From NCBI GenBank assembly GCA_015501585.1, contig JADNRY010000018.1, positions 248,001-312,000 of the forward strand: a stretch of 64,000 nt of DNA, given 5' to 3'. A program made the position numbers and the translations under genes. The stretch comes from Rhodocollybia butyracea (Eukaryota; Basidiomycota; Agaricomycetes; Agaricales; Omphalotaceae). The notes under the pieces were generated by a model that was given only the letters and a program-made list of their open reading frames with translations, had not been told where the DNA came from and did not search any database. Positions 54,421 to 64,000 of this stretch are shown here, in pieces (the first letter of the stretch is position 1; each line of letters begins with the position of its first letter).

Positions 54421-55822
54421 CCATCTTTAGGAATGGAGAGAAATGTAATCCATGAATGTTACCATGTACCATGACCAGCTATGCACAACATGCGAACTTT
54501 GTACACTCCAGGAATGAGTGTTGGACATTCATTAGAACACTGTCTAACCAAGTGCAGTAAGCACAATGGAGGGTGCAACATGTGTTGAACATATCCGGGG
54601 CCCATAACCTGTAGAAACAGCAGTCAGTCAACACAAGGTCAACAGCATACTCACCTACTAGAGTGTAAAGCTGTTACAGGAGATTGTAATAGTGCTTGTG
54701 GAGAGCAGAACAAGTGTCCACACAAATAGTAGGATTCTTGGTTATTGTTACAGGAAAATATCTACAGTATTTATACTACAGAGTATAATGAACCCTATAA
54801 CATGTTGGAATTGATTATTATGATGTCACGTGATTTTCCATAAATGCGGTGACATCATCGGGATTGATCACTAGGATTGGACTTTCCGAGTGCCAGACTA
54901 GGTATTTCGGGCCATTACTCCACAAAGCGTCTCATCCTGCGGTATATTTCTTGATCCTATCTTTAAACATGCACTATTATATGTTTGTACCTTGTTTCAT
55001 AGCCTATTCATATTTCCGCACCGCCTGCGGAGGCCGCATATCTTTTACTTATATTCGTAGATACTTTGTGTCAGCTCCCCTCAGAGTGTTCTCTTATCTC
55101 TGAGGTGAGCCTACTTACTTCCTTTATACTTACTTTTACTGACAAGGTCCATAGCTGTAGCTTACTGCGTACTTCGTTAGCTCTTACATAACAATGTATG
55201 AGTCCACTTGAGTCATACTGCTAAACATAGTGCATATACATGTGCATAATGTACCCTAGAAGATGGAGTCCGTATGGTAATTCTATAGGTATTGTTCATA
55301 GGTACTGCAAGGCAGCATACAAGCTATGTATTATAAGACTAATAGTGAATGGCATAATTGACTACATCTATACGAACCTGCATAGAGGCTGCGTCTAGTG
55401 TTTGAGGGTGAGTTTCAACATAGCATATATTGACAGTTCATCAATTGTATAGCAAGTGCGCCTAGTCAACTCGCATTACTGATTAAATACAACTCATAAG
55501 CGGTAATCTAGTTTCAACACCTGCATCAATTTTCTCCTTTATAATTTTACATGTTTTCAAATTAGGAATGTTGTGCTCAGCCCAAGGCTCATGCAGAAGT
55601 ACTGGAGTTCTAACTGGTGGGAAGAAACCTTCCCTGTAGGTCCCAGCTTCTTCTGCTGTCCAAGTGAGCCTTTTTCTTGCAACATCATCATATGATGAAC
55701 TAATTTCCTCTCCTCATCTCATAGAAAATCTTATGCATGATTTTTGTCAATAATCTCCTTTGGAAAAAGTGAAAGTATATGGGGAACCGGTATCCTCAAA
55801 TTTTTTCTATCATACTGAGTTT
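54421..55822. other. Intergenic, about 1.4 kb
   Basis: Only short frames, no recognised domain or terminal repeats. Confidence 0.4.
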
Positions 55823-57042
55823 TCAACAGTATCCATAACCCTTGTTTCCTTCCTGCAAGAATGCCCAAGCGGCCTTGGTCTTCCACCCGAGCTCTTTCCA
55901 GTTGTCCAGCGTCTCGGGGGCCAAAGCAATGATACCTGGCATGCTAGGGTCATGCGCGGTGATTAAAAAGACATCGGGATGCGCATCGAGGATTCCAACT
56001 TTTTCCATGGAAGCAAGAGAGGTGACATTGTCTGCGTAGAAAGAGAACCCTTCGGGAAGAGTCAGGACAGGTTTGGAAAGGTGGGAAAGGATGCCTCCAG
56101 GGCAAGGGAAGGTCTTGTGAATATGTGGATTGGGTCGTAGTTGGCCTGGATGATGGCAAGTGTCAGCTCCAAGAAGTATGAAGGAATCTTCTTTGACGCG
56201 AGCAAATCCAGCCAGATGTCCTGGCCAGTGCTTACACAAGGCATGAGCTGGGATTTAGCTCATTATAAAACTCTGCACTCACACCTGGAACTTCCATTAG
56301 GTAGAAACTGCCGTCTCCAAAAAAATCGAGAGCGGGAATACCACCGATGGTCGCATCAGGTTTTTCCCAACTCAACTCCACAACTTCACGTCCACTGAAA
56401 ATATTTATTTAGCGACTTTTTCCTAGCATTTGTTTTTCTCTTGAACGTACATGAAATCACTCTCGAGTATCCAGGCCTCAGGATCAGCAGGGTACCGTTT
56501 TGGGTCAGTTTCTTTCCCAATGTACAATTTTACCGTGGAGGGGAACAGTGACATATCGCCTAGAGTTTGGGCAGGTCATGATGCGAAATACAAGAAGCGG
56601 TATTCGATCTGCTCACCAGTGTGGTCAAAGTGCGAATGACTGGCCATCGGAGTAGTCAGCAGCCTGACATTCATTCTAATGCCTCTGGCATAGCGACTTA
56701 CCTCCAAATTATACTATCGATCTCATCAACAGACACACCAGAGTCCTGGAGCTGTTCTGTGATCTCCTTATCGACGATGATGTCCAATCCAGTCTGAGGG
56801 AGCAAATTAGCCATTGCAGGCGGGAGCTTGCTGAAATCCTTCAACGGCCCAAGGTCAAACATAATCTTCCGGCCGCTGGGATGCTCGATGAGGAAAGCAT
56901 AGTCGGGCACGGACAAGACTTCCTTTCCTGGCTTGACTGGACTGATGAACAATCCGGTGGGGAGGTTTGTCTCGGGCGTGCAGACATTAAATGCTTTTAC
57001 CGACACAGTCGAGGATGATTTTGGGAGGATAATGTTGCTCAT
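55823..57042 (-). CDS. Metallo-beta-lactamase-fold hydrolase (lactonase-like)
   Basis: Five exons. Exon 1 (57042-56702; an in-frame ATG also exists at 57084) carries SVPDYAFLIEHPSGRKIMFD and ends IIWR or its splice variant. Exon 2 gives SHSHFDHTG, the zinc-binding HxHxDH motif. Exon 3 has LYIGKETDPKRYP and WILESDF. Exon 4 has GREVVELSWEK and GGIPALDFFGDGSFYLMEVP. The last exon gives GHLAGFARV (third His), LLGADTCHHPGQL (bridging Asp) and FLITAHDPSMPG (last His), stopping at 55823. Fungal members often hydrolyse lactones or small esters; the substrate here is unknown. No signal peptide is visible, so it is probably cytosolic. No lesion was found. Confidence 0.85.
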
Positions 57043-57084
57043 GGTAGTATTCTGACGAATGACATAGAAGAAAGCTCTTTTCAT

Positions 57085-57876
57085 ACTTTTATACGGCCTA
57101 ATGCTGAACCGGCGGAATTATTAAATTGTAATCAGGAGATGGAGCAAAGTAGTGTCTTACGGAAAACCGGAAAATCTGTCACGGAATTCTCATCATTCCA
57201 AATGATCGAGTCATCGTGATCAATGCTAATATGGTGTTAGGACAGGACCCCTAATTGTAGACTTGCATGTTTGATCAAAAATTCTCGCAACAGATGACTA
57301 TGATGCGAACTAAATCTGCCAGATTTCCCTCAACTATGATTATTCCGTGACAAGCAAGTGATTGTGATTGATCATCTTGATATGGTACTAGAACAGGACC
57401 CCAAATCAAGGAGACCTGTGTAAACTATCGGCTGCTATCGGCTGCTATCGGCTGCCACATGTCTCACAGAATGAATGGGTAGGCGAGAATTTTTCCTAGT
57501 ACATACAGCTGACTTTAATGCACAGTGATAGCGGTCTTGGAGACTTAGGGGCCCGGGCAAGAGGGCACCCAAAAATCTATCGATATTCACCAATGCAATA
57601 GGAAGTGTGGTGAATTGGGGCTAAGGCAAGTAAAAAACAGCGGCGGCGGGTCTGATAGCGAAAGTAGTCGAGCAAGCTAGTATTTACTTGTGCAGGCTGT
57701 CTGTCGCAGCTACCATTCACTCAGAAATATCATATATTGTATATAGTAACAGTATTCGAACCGCCGGCCTAGGGGAGCGTAGTCTGTTTGGCTCTTGGGT
57801 TATGGTTAAAAGATAATCTCAACATCAGCACACAAGAGTCGAGCCTGGACTCAGCACTGCATCTCAGAGGTAAAAA
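57085..57876. other. Intergenic with a diverged tandem duplication
   Basis: 57190-57275 and 57350-57420 are diverged copies (ATGGTGTTAGGACAGGACCC against ATGGTACTAGAACAGGACCC). CTATCGGCTG is repeated three times at 57426-57456. No gene. Confidence 0.5.
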
Positions 57877-58104
57877 TCAAAAAGTAACCTTGGCCAATAC
57901 GCTTTCGTCATTGGCAGGCTTCTTGACGTTCTCATCAACCCACAGATTGAAATGCTTCAACCCTTGATCACCTGCTTTGGGAGCTTCCCCATAGTAGTTA
58001 TCACCGAAACAGTTAAATATTCGGTGAGTTTCTGCCAGGTCAATGCCGTCACCCAGTTGGTTGTCCCATACAGCAATAGTCCCAGTTATGACAATCGTCT
58101 GCAT
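57877..58104 (-). pseudogene. Uncharacterised reading frame, probably a terminal exon or fragment
   Basis: 75 codons starting MQTIVITGTIAVWDNQLGDG and containing HRIFNCFGDNYYGEAPKAGD and FNLWVDENVKKP, with protein-like composition. I do not recognise the family. No upstream exon could be joined with confidence. It could be a small gene or the end of a larger one whose start has decayed. Confidence 0.35.
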
Positions 58105-58866
58105 GCGTTTGAGCAGGATTTTATGTTCACTCTGCCAGAAACGAGTGTGGCTTTGGTGTGGCTAATGGGTATGCCATCCAAATGCCATCTAGCCAGCACC
58201 ATCTAGCCAGCACATGTTCAGCAATTTGTACCCTTATGGATTGGAAAACCTAAGTATGTTCATCTTTTGTTTATTTCCAGCAAATTTGGCTGCCTTAGCA
58301 GATGCATTTTATGGGAGACCTGCGGCGCGATGTGTGCTGCGCGTTCGATATGACCCGGGTGCTCGCTGGAAAGACTCAATGGTACCCACCATCACCTTCA
58401 CCTTCTTCGTTCGTTCCTCTCCGTGATGTTGTCATGAGTTTAATAGGTTTTAAAAATAAAGTACTACGACTTATTCTTGAGTATCAACTTGTCCAGATCC
58501 CCATATGTAATATATAAAAGATATATAAACTAATGTTGCAAAAAGGGTTTCCTGGGTCCTTGGTTTGAGTTGATGTCCAGTGGAGTTGACATCCACTGAA
58601 CTGTGAAAAATGAGAGAGGCCTTCCGTATACAATAAGGACCATTCAATGCTCACACCCAAACGGTCCGGCCAGGTTAACTGGAAGTTAATTTCACACAAC
58701 TAATAGGCGCAGTTTGAAATTGACAAGTCAGGCCAGATTGTTAAGCATCAATCACTGATTTCATTCATCCCAATAAGTACACCACCAGGCGTATAAATAC
58801 CTCCTCTTCGGATGAAACACCTTTGTAAAGCTCGATTTCCAACGACAGGACTCTGCTTGTGACCTC
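58105..58866. other. Upstream region of the NmrA-like gene
   Basis: Contains an open stretch at 58270-58430 (ANLAALADAFYGRPAARCVL in one frame) without an ATG that makes sense or a known domain. A 15-bp direct repeat CATCTAGCCAGCACC/CATCTAGCCAGCACA lies at 58186-58215. TCCAGTGGAGTTGACATCCACTG at 58575 is partly palindromic. Confidence 0.4.
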
Positions 58867-60029
58867 ATGACCAGTTTGAAAGAAATTCTTGTGATTGGGG
58901 GCACCGGCGCCCAAGGAATTCCCGTGGTTGAGGGTAAGTACCATGGTAAAGCATATACACTTTCTGACCACACCACCTTCACTGAAGCTTTATCGGAAAG
59001 CAAACGATATCGCGTTAGAATCCTCACCCGCAATGGAAAATCCTCCCGCGCCCAACGACTTTCCAGACTACCCAACGTCACATTGATCGAAGGCCGACAA
59101 GACAGCCAGGATGACTTGCACAGAGCTCTCAAAGGCGTATATGGTGCTTGGGTCAATTTGGACTCGTTCACTCTTGGAGAGAAGAACGAACTTTTCTATG
59201 GAATCAGAGCATATGAGATTGCCCGGTATGAGCGTGTACAGCACTACATCTGGGGAAACACGGCGTATGCCCTGAAAAGAGCAAACTGGGACAAGAAATA
59301 TCATTTTGCCCACGGGGATGCAAAAGGGAGAATCAGTGATTTTATACTTGCTCAAGGGCAATCAGGTATGAGAAGTTCCATACTTTCGACATGCCCATAC
59401 ATCAATACGCTTGTGGATGGTATTTTCGTCCCCAAAGAACAGCCAGACGGTTCATTCGCTTGGATTAATCCTGCCAGTGAGTGGTATTACACATTCCTAT
59501 ATCTACCTTTCTCAATTCAGCGTTGCTGCACTTAGAAAAAGGGAAATTTCCCCTGATTGCCGTTGAAGACATTGGTCATTACAGCTTGTGGCTTTTTGAC
59601 AACGTTTCAGAGTCTGCAGGGCTAGACCTACAAGTAGTCACGGATTATGTCAGCTTTGAGGACATTGCCAACACATTCACCGCAGTAACGGGCAAGAAGG
59701 GGGTTCACAAGTCCGTACCATTCGAGGAGTATTTGACATTAGTAGAGCCTTACCCTAACGCACCCATGAACTGGTTTGCAGGGCGAGATGTAGCCCAAGA
59801 CGAAGCCAGCATGTCGTGGCGAGAGAACTGTACTGCTTTTTGGCATTACTACAACGACGGAGTGAATGGCGTAGCAGACCTGGGTCTCTTGACGCGCATT
59901 CATCCAAATCGTATCATGAGTTTGGAGGAGTGGATGAGGAAAGTCGATTATGATGGTCATGGTAAACCAGGAACAGTGCTGAAGGGATTACAGGACTTGC
60001 TGGAAGGAAAACCCATGTCCAAAGACTAA
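58867..60029 (+). CDS. NmrA-like NAD(P)-binding protein
   Basis: Three exons: 58867-58933, 58988-59476 and 59521-60029. Introns are 54 and 44 nt; the first keeps frame, so retention would add 18 residues. The start gives ILVIGGTGAQGIPVVE, the GxxGxxG dinucleotide-binding motif of NmrA-type atypical SDRs. Next come YRVRILTRNG and LPNVTLIEGRQDSQDDLHRA, the usual pattern for residue pairs distinguishing phosphorylated cofactor and the following acidic loop. GVYGAWVN, ERVQHYIWGN and the C-terminal SFEDIANTFTAVTGKKGVHK and MSWRENCTAFWHYYNDG complete the fold. NmrA proteins act as redox-sensing regulators or reductases; which applies here cannot be told. The gene appears intact and cytosolic/nuclear. 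Confidence 0.85.
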
Positions 60030-60253
60030 GCCTGGGAATCCAAATCTGGGATACATATAGTACTGAATTTGATACAACATTTGATCTGGATATGGTAGTG
60101 AATCTGAATTATGTTTAAACTTTACGCCAGGCAAGATCCGACCCAGTGAGTCACTTGAGTTTGAGTATTTGCTTTGCATGATGTGTCTGTTTGAAGACTT
60201 TGGCCTCACACTCTGCCCTTACTTGCAAACTGCCAAAGATGTAATTAAGTTAA
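60030..60253. other. 3' flank of the NmrA-like gene
   Basis: No further feature was seen. Confidence 0.4.
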
Positions 60254-60274
60254 ACACCATAATTTATGCTTTCA

Positions 60275-61030
60275 AGTACGTGGATTGTGCCAAAGTACGG
60301 GCATCAAGTACCTGTCAAGTACGCTGGGAGAGACCTGTCAAGTATGGGAAAATCAAGTAACTAGTGATGTGCCGGCTACGGCTCAGGGCCGTTGAGCCCC
60401 CAAAGCCGGCCGTCTTTGAGCCTAGCCTGGCCCCAGCCGTCATAGGGCTCAGAAGGGCTCAAGGCCCGGCTCAGAATTCTCAAAGCCCTGGGCCGGGGCC
60501 TGAGCCGGAGCTCAGCGCTTAATGAAGCATTGAGCAGCACATCAAAAATTACAATGTGCAGCAGCAAATGTATATCACTTATGGCCAATTTTGCACTCAT
60601 GGTTTCCAGAGGTATCAACCAGGCTGAAAAAAGGCTCCATTGATGTCAAATAATTTGTTCAGCCTATCTGATGAATGTATCGCATTGGCCTCACAGATCT
60701 CAAAAAGCAGGTGTATAACCTGCACCCACTCCGAAAGTAACCAGAAAGCCAAAATAATTATGGTGTAGAGTCCACCAAGGACAGGGAGCTTAGCGCATCA
60801 AGGCACGTCTCTTTAGCGCCTGGGCCCCGGCCTGAGCCTGAGCCGGCTTTGAGCCGGCCCTTCCTGGGGGCTAGGGCCCGGCTCAGATTTCTGACCAGCC
60901 TTGGCCGGGGCTTTTGAGCCGTAGCCGGGGCTTCTGAGCCGGGCCCCAGCCGGCACAACACTACAAGTAACTTTCAAGTTACTTGATTATATTAAAAAAG
61001 TACATCGAAAGTACACATTCAAGTTACTTT
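60275..61030. repeat. CAAGTAC/CAAGTAAC-rich repeat hosting the hAT MITE
   Basis: Without the inserted MITE this would be about 150 bp with repeated TCAAGTAC and AAGTTACTTG words in both orientations (60275-60361 and 60964-61030). It looks like the remains of an older inverted-repeat element that became a target for the MITE. Confidence 0.5.
60362..60963. mobile_element. hAT-type MITE with GC-rich inverted ends
   Basis: A 602-bp element starts TAGTGATGTGCCGGCT and ends with the inverse complement of TAGTGTTGTGCCGGCT. It is flanked by a perfect 8-bp direct repeat CAAGTAAC (60354-60361 and 60964-60971). An 8-bp duplication and TAGTG...CACTA ends define hAT. Both ends are extremely GC-rich over 110-190 bp and full of GAGCCGGGCC/GGCTCAGGGC words (subterminal repeats, possible transposase sites). 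The 280-bp middle is AT-rich. No transposase frame is present. Confidence 0.85.
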
Positions 61031-61035
61031 GCGCA

Positions 61036-64000
61036 CGCTCGCGGCAGAGTTGAGAGGGAATCATAGATGTTGAGAGACTCGTGGATATGGACCTCATCTG
61101 ATGATGTAGCACGACTATCTGGACTAAATTTGGCAGAGAGGGTATGTTATTACAGCTTCAGAGAGCCATGTCCACTAGTCTCCGGTGCTACCCTTTTTTA
61201 CCCATGGAACTCCACCAGTATCGTCTCCCGCTATCCACTGCTCATCCAATTACATCCAGATCCCGGTCTTATAGTACCATGACCATCTTATACCGTTGGA
61301 AAGCGGTTCTGACGATATATTTGCACTAGAATTCTCTCATTCTTGACTTATCTCCCTCGACATTTTGGCTTCATTTCTACTTGCCGCTTCAAACTCTTTT
61401 TGCTGTTTTTCTTTCAATCATGGGCATCTATCATATCCCTTCTACAGTTCTTCCCTTCAACTCACTTCTAGCTCACTGCACACACATCATGATCCAGCAT
61501 CCAATCCAGCACAGTGTCATCTCCCAGTTGTGGCGTTTCTGCTGCAGCAGTTATAGCCTCTGTTCTTAATGGCTTGGCCACATCGAGATAAATGTCTCCT
61601 GGGTGTGACTTCTCTTATTCACACAGGGGCTGGTTACAGAACTTCTCATTGATGAATTATAGGGACTCAGAGCAAAGTTCTGAAAGTAGGGAAAAGTGTA
61701 ATGTAAGTATGGAGCATACTCATACATATACATCCAAATGTATCTAATCCACTGCACTTGTTATAGCTTAGCTCTATGGATAGCTTAGTGCAAATCCCAG
61801 CGGTCATTGAGCGGTCATTACTGGCAGGAGGAGGGCCTACTGATACAGGAGGAGATATGGCTTACTCTTGAATACCTGGAGTTTGGAGCTTTCAAATGGG
61901 AACAGCAAGGTATGCAGGCGAAAGACGTTTGTATTAGGGACGACATTTTCTGCAGGATGGTGTTGAAATAGCTCATGGTTGGCTGGCTTATGCCATTAGT
62001 ATGCAGGCATCTATCTGACAGAGGATTTGAAGGCACTGCGAGGGTGGAGAAACATGTTGTGATTGCTGAAGAGTGGCGCTGTAGCGATCAGACTTGAGGA
62101 CAAACGCTGAGATGTTGTATAGATTTCTTGTTGAAAGGTTGGGGTAGACAACTACGAATCCGGGATATACATGAAATATATTTTTTGATATATTTTTCAA
62201 GTTTTATTATTCAATCATGAAGCCATCATTTCTCAGACAGAAAGGGTAACAGTGTTGGTGTGTAGATATTCTGGTGGTTATGGCACTATCTATCTAGTGA
62301 TAACATGGCGTTTATGTTTTGGCCTCCCTTGGCTATAGCAAGGCGCTATAAATCTGACCTGTCTTGCTATCACAAGTGAATAATTTACTTTCACAGGACT
62401 TGTGATAACAACTCGAAGTCTAGTTGTATAATAGCGTGATCGTTGTTAGTTGTTTCAAAAACTCCTGCTGTAGATCCCTGGTTGGTGACAGCCATTGAGC
62501 CACCATTTACTTACAGTCCAGGCATTGTACTACATACTTATGCTACAATTTTTAGTTATGTATCTACTAAGTATCCACAGCAAAGTGACCTTTGAGTGAT
62601 TGTATATTGGGTGAGAACATACTCATCTAATCATACACATATTTTGAGAAAATTCAATATCCATTTTTCGGAGTGGCATTGCTCAGCATGTGGTTTGCAA
62701 GCTGCACATGCACTCCTTGTCAGCCAGCTGTCAGTGCAAACGAGCTTCACTACAGCCTGGGAATGGTCCTTGAATGAATGGTGTTCTATTGATTGTTATC
62801 AATACTAATGTAAGTATGTTTGTATCACAGTATTTTGTGTCACCATTAGCTGTAGGTTCTTTTTGTAATTGAATAAGATAAGACCACTTGTTAACGTCCC
62901 AAGTCTAGGTTGAGTCCAGGTGTTTGTAGCATTTGTTGTATTTTTATCAGATTCAATTTCAAGTATTGTTTCATCAGTGGTATTGGTTGATTCATTGGAA
63001 ACGGGAGGTTGTAGTAATAGTGTCTATATACTGACTACCACGATTTTATCTGCTAAGTTCGGTGCAATGCTTTTATTTAATGCAGCTCCAAATTACTTAT
63101 TGGGGGAGCAGTCCAGGAGGTCTTGCCTCTGTAGTGCATGCAAGCTCTCCTAGTAGTCCTCTAAGTTGTATCGGGAGGGATGCCTGTTTCTGTATATAGA
63201 TTTAATGGAGGTCTATTATGATAGTCTCAAGACTCCCAACAGTCTACAAACCTGGGCATCATATCCTTTTCCTGTTAGGCTTACAACCCAGGCCCCCTTG
63301 TGTCTTGCAGTGGTACAAAGGTGATAGGAGACGGGTTCATGGGAAGTATGCGTCACAATAACGAGCGTGAGATAATTACAAGCTTGATCAATCCAAAACA
63401 TGATACCGATCTCATTTGATATCCAACGAAACCATCAAACCTTGGTGCTTGACGACTAAAAAGCATGTGGTAAGCTCAGATGCCCAAGTATCAAGTCAAG
63501 TATAACTACAAGATGTTCAACTCGCCACAATTGTCAATCAGTGAGAGCAATACATGATATACATGGTGTGGGTGTGGCTCATAGCTGAGCCATAAATTAA
63601 TAAGTGTCCAGTGACTCAAACCTTATGGCAGGCAACTAAAAGTTTACAGCGCGCGGATTTAAGGTTTACGGAGTTGTTACGGAGGGTATTTTGTATGCAA
63701 TTCCCGATTTCTTATTTCTTTCAAAGAATCCTCCAGCGCTTCCTGGATATTTTATAGAAACGGAAAGCACCCCAGGCCGTGGTGTCACACATATTGTCAT
63801 GTCTTGGAGTGTGACATATATGAGAAGTAGCGGTGTGCGACTTCGTAGTATAATGTTGCAGTGGGAAAGATTCCTCAGGTATCAATCTAGCATCAATCTT
63901 GAATCAAAGCTCATTCACTGGCTGGCACTCTTTTCAATAGAATGTCATTTTCATTAAATCATTTGCGTCAGGCCTTGGGGCCCTCGGTGTCAGCTTGTCA
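61036..64000. other. About 3 kb with no recognised gene
   Basis: Frames up to 88 codons on both strands show no domain, signal peptide or convincing splice joining. Composition is AT-rich. I see no terminal repeats or RNA genes. A gene truncated at the window edge cannot be excluded. Confidence 0.45.

Noticed and set aside
57735..57765. Minus-strand GGTTCGAATAC resembling a tRNA T loop
   Set aside because: Stem pairing fails on both sides and no D arm is present.
1..64000. A biosynthetic gene cluster or defence-type system
   Set aside because: No core biosynthetic enzyme (PKS, NRPS, terpene synthase), NLR-type receptor or linked regulatory set is visible. The catalytic genes are unrelated and spread among transposons.

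Overview
The window looks like nuclear DNA of a mushroom-forming basidiomycete (Agaricomycetes). Genes are split by short spliceosomal introns (about 44 to 70 nt, GT..AG, often with a CTAAC-like branch site). The protein families are typical of that class: N-terminal coiled-coil F-box proteins, a Crz1-type calcineurin-responsive zinc-finger factor, GH78 rhamnosidase-like enzymes and NmrA-like proteins. The transposons are of fungal type: a chromodomain Ty3/gypsy element, a CACTA element and a hAT element. No prokaryotic operon, CRISPR array or convincing RNA gene was seen.

Layout. (1) 1-8.1 kb is a graveyard of F-box genes on the minus strand. Two nearly complete copies are broken, one by a CACTA-type foldback element inside a larger insertion and one by an 844-bp solo LTR; both also carry frameshifts or a nonsense codon. 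(2) 8.1-14 kb is mostly gene-poor. It contains a clear three-exon gene (11.5-12.7 kb, minus) for a secreted protein made of a Cys-rich head, SWG-rich acidic repeats and thirteen 6-residue proline/lysine repeats. (3) 14-20 kb holds a small secreted protein gene followed by a third F-box copy; decayed pieces of this pair recur at 17.9 and 19.1-20 kb. (4) 21.5-22.7 kb holds a diverged second member of the small secreted family. (5) 24.6-29.8 kb holds a two-finger C2H2 protein and the Crz1-like factor in convergent orientation. (6) 32.8-36 kb holds a Rossmann-fold NAD(P)-binding protein and an EthD/dimeric alpha-beta-barrel protein. (7) 37.4-43.8 kb holds a tandem pair of GH78 genes that share a 389-bp identical tract including an intron. 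(8) 46.26-52.07 kb is a 5.8-kb Ty3/gypsy chromovirus that splits an older reading frame. (9) 52-55.8 kb is repeat-rich. (10) 55.8-60 kb holds a metallo-beta-lactamase-fold hydrolase and an NmrA-like protein. (11) 60.36-60.96 kb is a hAT-type MITE with a perfect 8-bp target duplication, followed by about 3 kb with nothing recognised.

No coherent pathway links the genes. Several otherwise well-conserved genes (the Crz1-like factor, the two-finger protein, the EthD protein, GH78 copy 1) need one-base corrections, mostly in homopolymer runs. Either the assembly has homopolymer errors or these genes are decaying, and this affects how every frameshift here should be read.
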